In this document: positions 7,925 to 15,633 of the stretch, one piece after another
How the letters are laid out: each line of letters opens with the position of its first letter
Numbering within the stretch: the first letter of the stretch is position 1
Assembly: GCA_944383835.1 (NCBI GenBank)
Contig: CALWRE010000154.1
Location: forward strand, 1-49,714
DNA from: an uncultured Lachnospiraceae bacterium
GTDB taxonomy: Bacteria > Bacillota > Clostridia > Lachnospirales > Lachnospiraceae
Direction of reading: 5' to 3'
Length of the DNA stretch: 49,714 nucleotides
Made by a program: the position numbers and the translations under genes
Notes under the pieces: generated by a model
The model's input: only the letters and a program-made list of their open reading frames with translations
What the model was told of the DNA's origin: nothing
Database searches by the model: none

Positions 7925-9703
7925 TCAGCAGGCATAATTGTCCGCCTGGGTTTTGAACAGGCGGCGGTATATCCCGTCCTTTTTCATCAGGTTCTCATGG
8001 CTGTCAAAATCCGCAACCCTTCCGCCGTCGATCACCAGGATCCGGTCGCAGAACAGGCTGGAAGACATCCGATGGGAGATATAAAAGGCTGTCTTTCCCC
8101 CCGCCAATTCATGGAAATTTTCATAGATTTCCGCCTCCGCCATAGGATCCAGGGCGCTGGTGGGCTCGTCGAGGATAATCAGGGAGGCGTCCTTGTAGAG
8201 GGCTCTGGCGATGGCTACCTTCTGCTCCTGGCCGCCGGAGAGCTCCGTCCCTGCCTCGTCGTACTCCTTTCCCAGCAGCGTATCAATCCCGTCCGGCAGG
8301 GAGGAGAGTTTCTCGCTCAGCCCTACCTGATCCGCCAGCCGCAGAATCTTCTCCCGGTCCGCCCCCTGCTCCCGGCAGCTGATATTCTCGCCGATGGTGA
8401 AGGCAAAGAGGCGGTAATCCTGAAAGACCGCGGCCACCTGCCGCATATAGGATTTGTACTCATAAGAGAAAATATCTCTGCCATTGACCAGGATGCGGCC
8501 GCTGTCGGGCCGGTACAGGCGGCACAGAAGCTTGATCAGCGTGCTTTTGCCGGCGCCGTTTACGCCCACCACGGAGATCTTTTCCCCCTTGCTTACCGTA
8601 AAGGAGATATCGCTTAACACCTTTTGTTTCCCGCCGGGATAGGTAAAGTCCACATGGGAAAACTCGATGCTCTCCACCTCTCCCTCGAAGGAAACTCCCT
8701 CCTTTTGCTCCTGCTCATCGGGCAGACGGATCAGCTCGATGAAGGGATCCAGGTACCCCAGCATCTGACCGGCCCGCAGCAGCGAATCGCCGAACTTCGT
8801 GATGCCGGTGGAAAACTGGACGGCGGCGCTTACATACATCGAAAAAGAACCCAGGCTTATCGGCGGGCCAAACCAGTCGGTCGCCACCCGCAGGGCCACA
8901 TAGCCGTAGGACAGGGCGGCCTGCAGGTCGTTGATTATCCCATACAGTCCCAGATAAAGCCCTTGCTTTTTATAGTAGAAATCAAAGGTATCCATGATCT
9001 GACGGTTGTACTGCACCACCCTTTCTCCCAGCATTCCCGCCATATCGTAAAGGCGGATATCCTTCTGCAGCTCTCCGTCGAAAGTCAGGTTCACATAGTA
9101 GCCATAACGGCGGTTGATGGGAAGTATATCGTCAAACATCTTCTTCTGGTAGATATAGAAGCGCTTCTGCAATACCAGCATCACGCCTACCAGAACCAGG
9201 ATCGCTCCCAGCAGCACCGGGCTCAGGGTGAGAAGAATCGCCATCATCAGCAGCAAGGTGATCCCCCCTCGCAGAAGTTCCCCCGCTCCGTTAATCAGCT
9301 CCAGCATAGCCTGCCGATTGACAAAGACAAAGGCTGCCCTCTCCTTCAAATCCAGGTAGTAGGGATCCTCGAGCCTGGTATAGGACAGGCTCATGATCTT
9401 CTTTCCCAGAAGCTCCTCCATCTTCTGATTGACATATTCGCCCCTCTCATCCAGCCCCTTCTTCACCAGCCTGGTGAGCCAGTCAAACAGGAGATTCGCT
9501 CCGACAATGCAGCCGGCAAAGAACGCCAGGCGGGACAGGTCCCTGCCGCCGGCCAGCTCGTCGAGCAGGAACCGGGGCAGCACCACCGTCGCCAAAATCT
9601 GTCCGCCGCCGATGACCGTATTCGCCAGCAGCAAAAACATATAAGAAGGACAGGCCTCCCAGGACAGGCGGACAATCATCCCAATCTTTTTTCCGTTACT
9701 CAT
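7925..9703 (-). CDS. ABC transporter, fused permease and ATPase (second half-transporter)
   Basis: 592 residues from the ATG at 9703, chosen because GGGAGG lies just upstream; the longer frame from 9742 only runs into the preceding gene. An N-terminal six-helix exporter-type membrane domain covers about residues 15-310. The nucleotide-binding domain has Walker A GVNGAGKST, signature LSGGQEQKVAIARAL, Walker B LIILDEPTSALD with the catalytic Glu, and the switch ISHR. It overlaps the preceding ABC gene by eight bases, so the two probably form a heterodimer. Controlled by the ArsR-type gene at the head of the operon. Substrate unknown; exporter topology suggests a peptide or toxic compound. No precursor-peptide gene is present. 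Confidence 0.9.
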   Translation of the reverse strand: MSNGKKIGMIVRLSWEACPSYMFLLLANTVIGGGQILATVVLPRFLLDELAGGRDLSRLAFFAGCIVGANLLFDWLTRLVKKGLDERGEYVNQKMEELLGKKIMSLSYTRLEDPYYLDLKERAAFVFVNRQAMLELINGAGELLRGGITLLLMMAILLTLSPVLLGAILVLVGVMLVLQKRFYIYQKKMFDDILPINRRYGYYVNLTFDGELQKDIRLYDMAGMLGERVVQYNRQIMDTFDFYYKKQGLYLGLYGIINDLQAALSYGYVALRVATDWFGPPISLGSFSMYVSAAVQFSTGITKFGDSLLRAGQMLGYLDPFIELIRLPDEQEQKEGVSFEGEVESIEFSHVDFTYPGGKQKVLSDISFTVSKGEKISVVGVNGAGKSTLIKLLCRLYRPDSGRILVNGRDIFSYEYKSYMRQVAAVFQDYRLFAFTIGENISCREQGADREKILRLADQVGLSEKLSSLPDGIDTLLGKEYDEAGTELSGGQEQKVAIARALYKDASLIILDEPTSALDPMAEAEIYENFHELAGGKTAFYISHRMSSSLFCDRILVIDGGRVADFDSHENLMKKDGIYRRLFKTQADNYAC

Positions 9704-11510
9704 ATGCCGGCCTCCCTTCCCAGGCAGGCGCCTCCGCCGCATCGCCGGCAGACTCCTCCCGGTAATATTTTCCCTGAACCGTAAACATCTTATAGTATTC
9801 TCCTTTTCTCTCCATCAGCTCCTCGTGGGTGCCGTATTCCTCCACCCCGTCGGGGCCGATCAGGGCGATATGATCGCAGAAGCGGGTGCTGGCCAGCCGG
9901 TGGGAAATATAGAGGGCTGTTTTCCCCTGCACCAGCCCGTCGAAATCCCGGTAAATCTGCTCCTCAGCCAAGGCGTCCAGAGCGGCCGTCGGCTCATCCA
10001 TCACCACGATGGAAGCATCCTTGTAGAGTGCCCGGGCGATGGCCAGCTTCTGGTTTTCACCGCCGGAGAACAGGACTCCGTTCTCATCAACGACCTTTAA
10101 AACCATCTGGCGGGTTTTCTGGGGCAGCCCTTCTATTTTCTCCCACAGCCCCGCTCTCTTCAGCGCATCCTCCACCCTCGCGTCGTCAATATCCGCAAGC
10201 TTTCCGGCCACGTTCTCCCGGACCGTAAAAGCCATCACATTGACCTCCTGGAACACCGGGGCAAACATGGAGTACAGCGCCTTTTTGTCGTATTCTTCCA
10301 CCGGCACCCCGTCGATGCGGATCTGTCCCTCGGTCACGTCAAAGAGACCCATCAGAAGCTTCACCAGCGTACTTTTGCCGGCCCCGTTTACGCCTACCAC
10401 AGCCAGTTTTTCCCCGCCCGCTATCGTGAGGCTTAAGTGGCGGAAAACATAATCCTCCGCGCCGGGATAACGAAAACTCACATCGTCAAAGACAATCTCC
10501 GGCACTTTGGAGACGCTCGCCGGACGCTCTCCCCCCTTCTCTCCCAGATCCGTATCCAGGAAATCAAACAGGGCGCGGACATACTGTCCCTCTCCCAGGA
10601 TCGTGCCGAACTTGTCAGCCGCCTGCGTAAGGCAGCTGGCCAGCGTAGCCGCCGCCGTCAGATACATGGAAAACTCCGCAATGGACATCCCGGAAAGGGC
10701 CCTCCATACCAAGGTTCCATAGGTCAGCCCGTCCCCCAGCAGGAGGCCGAAAAGCACCAGGAAACCCCATCTGTATTCCCGCCCTGCAATCAGGGCGCGG
10801 ACACCCCGATAGCCGTCGATCTGCCGGTCATAATTGGCCAGTATCCTCTCCTTCAGGCCGTACATCCGAATGTCCTTCCCATAGGAAAAATCGCTGGTCA
10901 CACGGCTGTAATACTGGATACGCCGCCTCCAGCCGGCAATCTCCGTCTCCTTGCCATAGCGGTAGGCATAGCTTTTGCGGGAGGCCGCAATCCGGCAGAC
11001 AAGGCCTGCGCAAAGCCCCAGAAGAACCAGCGGGCTTAAGAAGCCGATCTGCACCGTCAGGATCAGTATGGTGAGGATAAGAGCCGGCAGCTCAAACAGC
11101 CGGTGATAGATCCCCTCCACCCCGTTATCATTGCTCTGGGTGGCAACAAAGGCCTTCTCATATTTCATCATAAAAGCGGCATCCTCCGTATGGGGATAAG
11201 CCATCTCCATAACCTTGACGCAGCAGTCCTTCAGATAATCGAGGCGCAGCAAGGAAATTTTATTGTAAGACCAGCTGTTCAGGTAAGTCCGTACAAAACC
11301 CAGCAGACCGGCCAGCACAAAGTAACCCGCTGCGATCCAGAATATCACGTTCAGGCTGGCCTGGGCTCCCCTTTCCAGCTCCCCGATCATGAACAGCGGC
11401 AAAAGCACCGCCAAAAAAGGGTAAAGCCCCGCCGCCAGGGTATACAGGAAACACGCCCCAAACAAAACCGGCCTCTGCCTCTTCACATTGTCAAGCATAC
11501 GTCTTATCAT
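9696..11510 (-). CDS. ABC transporter, fused permease and ATPase (first half-transporter)
   Basis: 604 residues. Six predicted membrane helices in about residues 15-310, then an ATPase domain with Walker A GVNGAGKST, signature FSGGENQKLAIARAL, Walker B IVVMDEPTAALD and the switch ISHR. The start ATG at 11510 has GGAGGG upstream, only three bases after the stop of the ArsR-type gene. With both ATPase sites looking intact in both halves, a functional heterodimer (or two homodimers) is expected. The similarity of the two halves and their overlap point to an old tandem duplication. Likely an exporter in the cytoplasmic membrane; substrate not inferable. Confidence 0.9.
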   Translation of the reverse strand: MIRRMLDNVKRQRPVLFGACFLYTLAAGLYPFLAVLLPLFMIGELERGAQASLNVIFWIAAGYFVLAGLLGFVRTYLNSWSYNKISLLRLDYLKDCCVKVMEMAYPHTEDAAFMMKYEKAFVATQSNDNGVEGIYHRLFELPALILTILILTVQIGFLSPLVLLGLCAGLVCRIAASRKSYAYRYGKETEIAGWRRRIQYYSRVTSDFSYGKDIRMYGLKERILANYDRQIDGYRGVRALIAGREYRWGFLVLFGLLLGDGLTYGTLVWRALSGMSIAEFSMYLTAAATLASCLTQAADKFGTILGEGQYVRALFDFLDTDLGEKGGERPASVSKVPEIVFDDVSFRYPGAEDYVFRHLSLTIAGGEKLAVVGVNGAGKSTLVKLLMGLFDVTEGQIRIDGVPVEEYDKKALYSMFAPVFQEVNVMAFTVRENVAGKLADIDDARVEDALKRAGLWEKIEGLPQKTRQMVLKVVDENGVLFSGGENQKLAIARALYKDASIVVMDEPTAALDALAEEQIYRDFDGLVQGKTALYISHRLASTRFCDHIALIGPDGVEEYGTHEELMERKGEYYKMFTVQGKYYREESAGDAAEAPAWEGRPAYE

Positions 11511-11513
11511 CGG

Positions 11514-12779
11514 TCATCCCTCCTTCTGCTGCGCCGGCTGTCCCAACCGGCTGACCTGCCTGCCCAGCCAGGCAAGCTTCTCCGGCTCGGCCCGGTAATA
11601 TACTCTCTTTTTGCCTGTGGTCAGCTGCAGGGTTACCAGCTTCTCATCTATCAGCACATTCAAATGATGGGATACGGTGGCCGGCGTAAGGGAGAGTTCC
11701 CGTGAGAGTTCCTGCAGATAGCGCGGTTCCCTGGCCAGGATGCGCAGTATCTTTAAGCGAGTGGGATCCGAGATCGCCTTAAGCCCGGCCAAAAGCTCCC
11801 GGTCGTTCTCCTGCTTGCCGCGCAGTTCGGCGATGAGCGGCAGCACCTCCAACCCCATATCGATGGCCGCTGTGATCCCATCCTCCGGGACGCCCTCCGG
11901 CAATTCCTGCTCCACCGTAAAATGAAAACGCATCGTATTAAAGCCGATAATCCCCGGCGTCAGATACGTATCCGCCTGGCCGTCCCAGTCGCTCCAGTCT
12001 ACATAGCCCGTGGCGGACAGCAGACTGTGGGCGCAGTCAAAGGCCTCCATTTCCCGCCGGAAACGCTCCATCCTGTCCTGCACCAGAGGCAAAGCCCTCC
12101 GCCCCGCCTGGGCACAAGGCTCCCTCAGCGTGCGCAGCGCATCAAAGATCTCGATGCACTGCGTATAGAGAAGGACAGCCCTGTATCGATCCGTATCAGA
12201 CTTCCACTCCTCCAGTCCTGCCAGAAGATCCGAAAGATCCCGGACCGGCGGCGCGTCGTCGAACGCCTTGGCCCCCGAGCGGCTCTCCTCAAAGGCGTCT
12301 GCAAAAAACCGCGCCGTGCAGGCCCGGATCTGTTCATCCGCGGGCCTCTCCTGCTCCGCCAGCAGACGCCGCACATACATTAAATAACCGTCAAAATGAA
12401 AGCAAGGATCCTCTTCGCTTCTTTCCTCCAGGCTCTCCGGCTTCTTTGCTTCCGTCTCAATAAAATTCATAAGCAGGGGATACTTTGCGAAAGCCGGCTT
12501 CAGTTCCCAGCGCATGCTGTCCCGGTAGCGGATATAAGGAGCAATCAGCTCCTTCTTCTCCGCCTCGCTCAACGCCTCTTTCCCTTTCTTCCACCCTTCG
12601 CCGTCCAACATATAGCTGGCTGAAAGGCAGCCGACCGCCTCCATCAGCCAATCTGGCTCCTCTCCGAGAATCAGCCGGCCTTTCCCCGCCGTCTGCGCCT
12701 CGTTTCCCCCCAGCTTACGTTTCCGCTCCCCAGAGGGCTGCCCCTCGCGCTTATCGATTCTGTCCATTCCAACCTCCAT
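11514..12779 (-). CDS. ArsR-type transcriptional regulator with long N-terminal domain
   Basis: Only the last 90 residues are recognisable: an ArsR winged helix (LKAISDPTRLKILRILAR, then LSLTPATVSHHLNVLIDEKLV, then RVYYR). The preceding roughly 330 residues are helical, charged and unassigned; such long ArsR proteins occur in Bacillota as regulators of adjacent ABC exporters. The frame is open to an ATG at 12806 with no Shine-Dalgarno; ATGs at 12779 (AAGGA upstream) and 12767 (GGAGG upstream) are better starts, and I chose 12779 without certainty. First gene of a three-gene operon with the two ABC genes. It probably autoregulates through the A+T-rich repeats at 12803-12948. The large N-terminal part may be the ligand sensor (inference). 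Confidence 0.82.
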   Translation of the reverse strand: MEVGMDRIDKREGQPSGERKRKLGGNEAQTAGKGRLILGEEPDWLMEAVGCLSASYMLDGEGWKKGKEALSEAEKKELIAPYIRYRDSMRWELKPAFAKYPLLMNFIETEAKKPESLEERSEEDPCFHFDGYLMYVRRLLAEQERPADEQIRACTARFFADAFEESRSGAKAFDDAPPVRDLSDLLAGLEEWKSDTDRYRAVLLYTQCIEIFDALRTLREPCAQAGRRALPLVQDRMERFRREMEAFDCAHSLLSATGYVDWSDWDGQADTYLTPGIIGFNTMRFHFTVEQELPEGVPEDGITAAIDMGLEVLPLIAELRGKQENDRELLAGLKAISDPTRLKILRILAREPRYLQELSRELSLTPATVSHHLNVLIDEKLVTLQLTTGKKRVYYRAEPEKLAWLGRQVSRLGQPAQQKEG

Positions 12780-12802
12780 CTGTTTCCTTCTTTTGCGTTG
12801 TT

Positions 12803-12948
12803 TCATAAAAATATTTTATGGGCGTCAAATATTTTATATTCGATGTTCATCTAATATATTTTATATATATCACCATTCCTTTGCCCTGTCAATTATTTTT
12901 TAGATATACATCAAGTATTTTTGTCGATTTTTGATGTCCATCTAATAT
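12803..12948. promoter_or_regulatory. A+T-rich upstream region with repeated motif, candidate ArsR operators
   Basis: Near-identical words GATGTTCATCTAATAT (12842-12857) and GATGTCCATCTAATAT (12933-12948) are 91 bases apart, with related CGTCAAATATTTTAT and CATCAAGTATTTTT between and before them. A near-palindrome CATAAAAATATTTTATG overlaps position 12804. The composition and position fit operator sites for the ArsR-type regulator immediately downstream on the minus strand. Bases 12949-13155 hold otherwise only the terminator at 13004. Confidence 0.5.
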
Positions 12949-13003
12949 TCTGTCCCTATACAAGGCCCCCACGATTGGGCAGCCGCCCGCCGGGTATATC
13001 GCG

Positions 13004-13057
13004 AAAAAAAAAGACCACTGCAAGGCTGATTCAGCCAATCCATGCAGTGATCTTTTT
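13004..13057. terminator. Strong bidirectional terminator
   Basis: GACCACTGCA (13013-13022) pairs with TGCAGTGATC (13043-13052), with an inner GGCTG-att-CAGCC hairpin. The minus strand then has nine Ts and the plus strand five. It ends the DUF2325-DUF3793 operon on the minus strand. Confidence 0.8.
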
Positions 13058-13155
13058 ATTCTATTTGCAATGGAAGCAGCAGCGTCAAGCCAAAGCGGCT
13101 CCCGACTATTTGGCCCGTTTATTCGGTCCAGTCAGGCTGTCTCCCCGCATCCTTA

Positions 13156-13713
13156 TCAAGCCGTCACGGTCGGCTGCCAGAGGCTTCTTCCCTCCTGAAA
13201 AAGCTTCTGATAAATATGGCTGCACTTGTCATAGCGGGCAAATTGCTTTTTTGCCTCCTGCTCGTCGCCGTATACCTTCCAGCAGCCGCAGCACTTGCTG
13301 CCCTGGCCACGGTTCTCAATGAAGCCGACCACATCGCAGAGCGGATATCCCAAAAACAGGCCGATCTCATGGGGAAAGCCTTCTCCTGCCGCAAAGCGCT
13401 GCTTTAAGCGGGCCAAGGCTCCTTCCACCGTCAGATCCCCGTAGCCGTTCCGGTCAAGAAAAGCCTGCACTCCCGGCTGCCTTAAATCCCGTTCCAGAAA
13501 TCTTCTGCGGTACACATAGAGCAGGGCGTAGCCGTCCCGTTCCTCTAATATTTCCAGCGACACGCCCCGCTCGCCCATAGGCTTTCGCAGGTTTCCCAGA
13601 TGCTTCTGCGCCTCTGCATCATCCCGTCCGCAGGGCAGCCGAAAAAGATTTCCCGTTTTCAGCGAGGCAAGGGTGGGAGCGCAGTAGGATACCAAATAGT
13701 GCTCCAAACTCAT
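13156..13713 (-). CDS. DUF3793 family protein
   Basis: 185 residues, normal length for DUF3793. Recognisable family features are the N-terminal L-V-S-Y-C-A-P-T-L-A segment, the K-T-G-N-L-F motif, the central HEIGLFLGYPLCDVVGF block and the cysteine-rich CCGCWKVYG segment. Function is unknown. The family is commonly encoded next to ferrous-iron uptake genes, flavodoxins and DUF2325 proteins in Clostridia, suggesting a role in iron or redox homeostasis (association, not proof). It overlaps DUF2325 by four bases (ATGA-type junction), so the two form an operon, ended by the terminator at 13004-13057. The Cys cluster could bind metal. Confidence 0.88.
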   Translation of the reverse strand: MSLEHYLVSYCAPTLASLKTGNLFRLPCGRDDAEAQKHLGNLRKPMGERGVSLEILEERDGYALLYVYRRRFLERDLRQPGVQAFLDRNGYGDLTVEGALARLKQRFAAGEGFPHEIGLFLGYPLCDVVGFIENRGQGSKCCGCWKVYGDEQEAKKQFARYDKCSHIYQKLFQEGRSLWQPTVTA

Positions 13714-14018
13714 GCCATTCCCTCCGCCTGCGCCTTTATTCCCAGATGCTTCGCCAATACATGATGCAGAGCCGTAGCGCTGCTGGTATGCACATGGGCA
13801 ATCGGTATCTTTTTCTTTTTTGCCTCCTGCGAGGCGCTGACCACCATCTTATGCGAGACCGTGCTGGTAAATAAAATCAGCAGATCCGGACATCCCAGTT
13901 TCTTTTTCAATGCTCCGTTTTCCTTGGCAAACACCTTGGCACGGCAGCCATAGCCCCGGCAGATGTCTTCATACTGGCAAACCATTCTCTCGTTTCCGCC
14001 GATGATAACAATGCTCAT
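13710..14018 (-). CDS. DUF2325 domain protein
   Basis: 102 residues forming one DUF2325 domain: an opening MSIVIIGGNERM (Rossmann-like first strand and glycine loop), LLILFTSTVSHKM in the middle and IAHVHTSSATALHHVL near the end, which carries conserved His and Ser residues. Function is not established; the fold suggests binding of a nucleotide or small ligand. It is the first gene of a two-gene operon with DUF3793. Two palindromes of the form AGTTAG-N6-CTAACT lie 95 and 209 bases upstream, so the operon is probably controlled by a metal-responsive DtxR/MntR-like repressor (inference). Cytoplasmic; no signal or membrane segment. Confidence 0.85.
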   Translation of the reverse strand: MSIVIIGGNERMVCQYEDICRGYGCRAKVFAKENGALKKKLGCPDLLILFTSTVSHKMVVSASQEAKKKKIPIAHVHTSSATALHHVLAKHLGIKAQAEGMA

Positions 14019-14111
14019 GAAAACCTCCTATTTCTCCATCCGGCAGAATAATACCGGACGTATATGGGATTGCGGGCGCATCACATATGGATGCGGCTTC
14101 CTTCATGCAGC

Positions 14112-14133
14112 AAAGTTAGCATTAACTAACTTT
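14112..14133. promoter_or_regulatory. Palindromic operator candidate, proximal (iron-box-like)
   Basis: AAAGTTAG (14112-14119), CATTAA, CTAACTTT (14126-14133): a perfect 8-bp inverted repeat with a six-base centre, about 95 bases upstream of the DUF2325 start. The AGTTAG/CTAACT half-sites resemble DtxR-family boxes (TTAGGTTAG-type). Confidence 0.6.
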
Positions 14134-14142
14134 CTTGTCTAA

Positions 14143-14173
14143 GACAGCGGACACTGTTTTCGTGTCCGCTGTC
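14143..14173. other. Perfect 12-bp hairpin between the two palindromes
   Basis: GACAGCGGACAC (14143-14154), loop TGTTTTC, GTGTCCGCTGTC (14162-14173). The stem is perfect and G+C-rich, but neither strand has a U-tract after it, so it is not a standard terminator. It lies in the leader of the DUF2325 operon and could be an mRNA structure or a remnant of a neighbouring element. Confidence 0.65.
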
Positions 14174-14226
14174 CCAGAGGTAGGGTAGGTACATTTTGAA
14201 ATACAGCCATTTCGCACTGCTGTTTT

Positions 14227-14244
14227 AGTTAGTGTTATCTAACT
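14227..14244. promoter_or_regulatory. Palindromic operator candidate, distal
   Basis: AGTTAG (14227-14232), TGTTAT, CTAACT (14239-14244). It has the same half-sites and the same six-base centre as the palindrome at 14112-14133. It lies between the DUF2325 operon and the end of the Arc-like gene. Confidence 0.6.
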
Positions 14245-14296
14245 GCTATTAGAATACTATAGACCCGGTTATTTGTCAATAAAATTTTCCTGAAAA

Positions 14297-14497
14297 TTAA
14301 ATATCGATATCCAAAGGCTTGTCCAGCTCGTCCGACACATATTTTCCGTTCTTCTTTCGCTGCCGCACGCACTCGGACAAAAGATATTCGATCTGTCCAT
14401 TGACCGAGCGGAAGTCATCCTCCGCCCAGGCTGCAATTTGATTATACAGCTTGGTGGACAGGCGGAGGGGAATCTGTTTCTTCTGTTCTCCCGCCAT
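14297..14497 (-). CDS. Small Arc/CopG-like DNA-binding protein
   Basis: 66 residues. The segment KKQIPLRLSTKLYNQIAAWAEDDFRSVNGQIEYLLSECVRQR fits a ribbon-helix-helix fold: a short basic beta strand (QIPLRLS), helix A, the S-V-N-G-Q turn and helix B. The acidic tail is about 15 residues long. Its ATG lies one base before the stop of the SPFH gene, so the pair is co-transcribed; this SPFH plus Arc-like pairing recurs in Clostridia. It may bind DNA and regulate its own operon, possibly through the TTTGATATCAAA palindrome at 15582 (inference), although some annotators treat this family simply as uncharacterised. Confidence 0.78.
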   Translation of the reverse strand: MAGEQKKQIPLRLSTKLYNQIAAWAEDDFRSVNGQIEYLLSECVRQRKKNGKYVSDELDKPLDIDI

Positions 14498-14498
14498 A

Positions 14499-15521
14499 TC
14501 AGTAGAGACTGCAGGAATTTACGACGGGCTGGGCGTCGTGGTTGCCGCACAGCACCACCAGAAGGTTGGAAACCATGGCGGCCTTGCGCTCCTCGTCCAG
14601 CTCCACCGTGTTTTTCTCCGCCAGACGCTCCAGGGCCATCTCCACCATTCCCACGGCCCCGTCCACGATCATCTTGCGGGCGTCGATAATAGCCGATGCC
14701 TGCTGTCTCTGCAGCATGACCGCCGCGATCTCCGGCGCATAAGCCAGATAGGTGATCCTGGCCTCCAGCACTTCCAGGCCGGCGTCCTTTACCTTCTCCT
14801 GGATCTCCTGGCGAATCCGCTCCGCCACTACCTCGCTGGAACCCCGCAGGCTTCCTTCGTCGGCAACGCCGTCTCCGGTGGTATCCACACCGGGCGCCAC
14901 ATCGTAGGGATAGATGCGGACAATATTGCGCAGCGCGCTGTCGCACTGGAGGGAGAGATATTCCTTGTAATTATCGACCTCGAACACAGCCTTGGCCGTG
15001 TCCACCACCCTCCACATAACGGCAATACCGATCTCCACCGGATTGCCCAGGCAATCGTTGATCTTCTGGCGGTTGTTGTTTAACGTCATGATTTTCAGCG
15101 AAATTCGCTTGCCCGAAGCCTCTGCCGCGGACGCCTGCGCCGCTGCCGCCGCCATCGCCTTGCTAGGGTCGCTCACATCCCCACTCTGGTTCAGCCTGGT
15201 CTTAGCCGCCGGATTCACCGCTGTGCAGAAGGGATTCACATAATAGAAGCCCTCCTCCTTGAGCGTGCCCACATATTTGCCAAACAGCGTAAGCACCAGG
15301 GCCTCCTGGGGCTTTAACACCTTGAGCCCGCCAAAGGGAATCAGCCCTGCCACAATCCAGACGACGCCGATTCCGACGAGAATCCCTCCCGCCACATAAC
15401 TCTCGTTCTCCAACAGTATCGCTCCAAATACCACAGCCGCTATGGCCGCCGCATAGAGCAGCAGAAACAGCAGAAGCATCGCCATTCCGTTCTTTTTCCC
15501 ATTCAATATCTTTTCCTGCAT
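14499..15521 (-). CDS. SPFH (band 7/stomatin-like) domain membrane protein
   Basis: 340 residues. Two hydrophobic segments near the N terminus (about residues 13-36 and 43-64) anchor it in the membrane. The SPFH domain follows (GGLKVLKPQEALVLTLFGKYVGTLKEEGFYYVNPF through RQEIQEKVKDAGLEVLEARITYLAYAPEIAAVMLQRQQASA). An alanine-rich insertion (about residues 122-137) is typical of this subgroup. SPFH proteins form large ring-like membrane scaffolds often linked to envelope stress or membrane microdomains. The start ATG at 15521 has GGAGG upstream. It is followed, with one base between, by the Arc-like gene. Transcription comes from a consensus promoter at 15594-15622 with a palindrome beside it. 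Confidence 0.88.
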   Translation of the reverse strand: MQEKILNGKKNGMAMLLLFLLLYAAAIAAVVFGAILLENESYVAGGILVGIGVVWIVAGLIPFGGLKVLKPQEALVLTLFGKYVGTLKEEGFYYVNPFCTAVNPAAKTRLNQSGDVSDPSKAMAAAAAQASAAEASGKRISLKIMTLNNNRQKINDCLGNPVEIGIAVMWRVVDTAKAVFEVDNYKEYLSLQCDSALRNIVRIYPYDVAPGVDTTGDGVADEGSLRGSSEVVAERIRQEIQEKVKDAGLEVLEARITYLAYAPEIAAVMLQRQQASAIIDARKMIVDGAVGMVEMALERLAEKNTVELDEERKAAMVSNLLVVLCGNHDAQPVVNSCSLY

Positions 15522-15581
15522 GATATAATCCTCCTCGATTTCCCTTTAATGTATTGAGTACGGTCATTGAACCGTTATCGA

Positions 15582-15622
15582 TTTGATATCAAAATTATAT
15601 CAAACAGGTATATGTTTGTCAA
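15582..15622 (-). promoter_or_regulatory. Consensus sigma-A promoter with palindromic operator for SPFH operon
   Basis: Minus-strand TTGACA (15617-15622), 17-base spacer, TATAAT (15594-15599): a perfect match. Directly downstream is the 12-base palindrome TTTGATATCAAA (15582-15593), and the spacer end repeats TTTGATAT. Such a strong promoter with an overlapping palindrome suggests tight repression. Confidence 0.75.
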
Positions 15623-15633
15623 TTAAGATTGCG

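Noticed and set aside
7925-12779. Bacteriocin or lantibiotic export locus
   Set aside because: Two exporter-type ABC genes and a regulator are present, but no precursor peptide, modification enzyme or peptidase domain was found.
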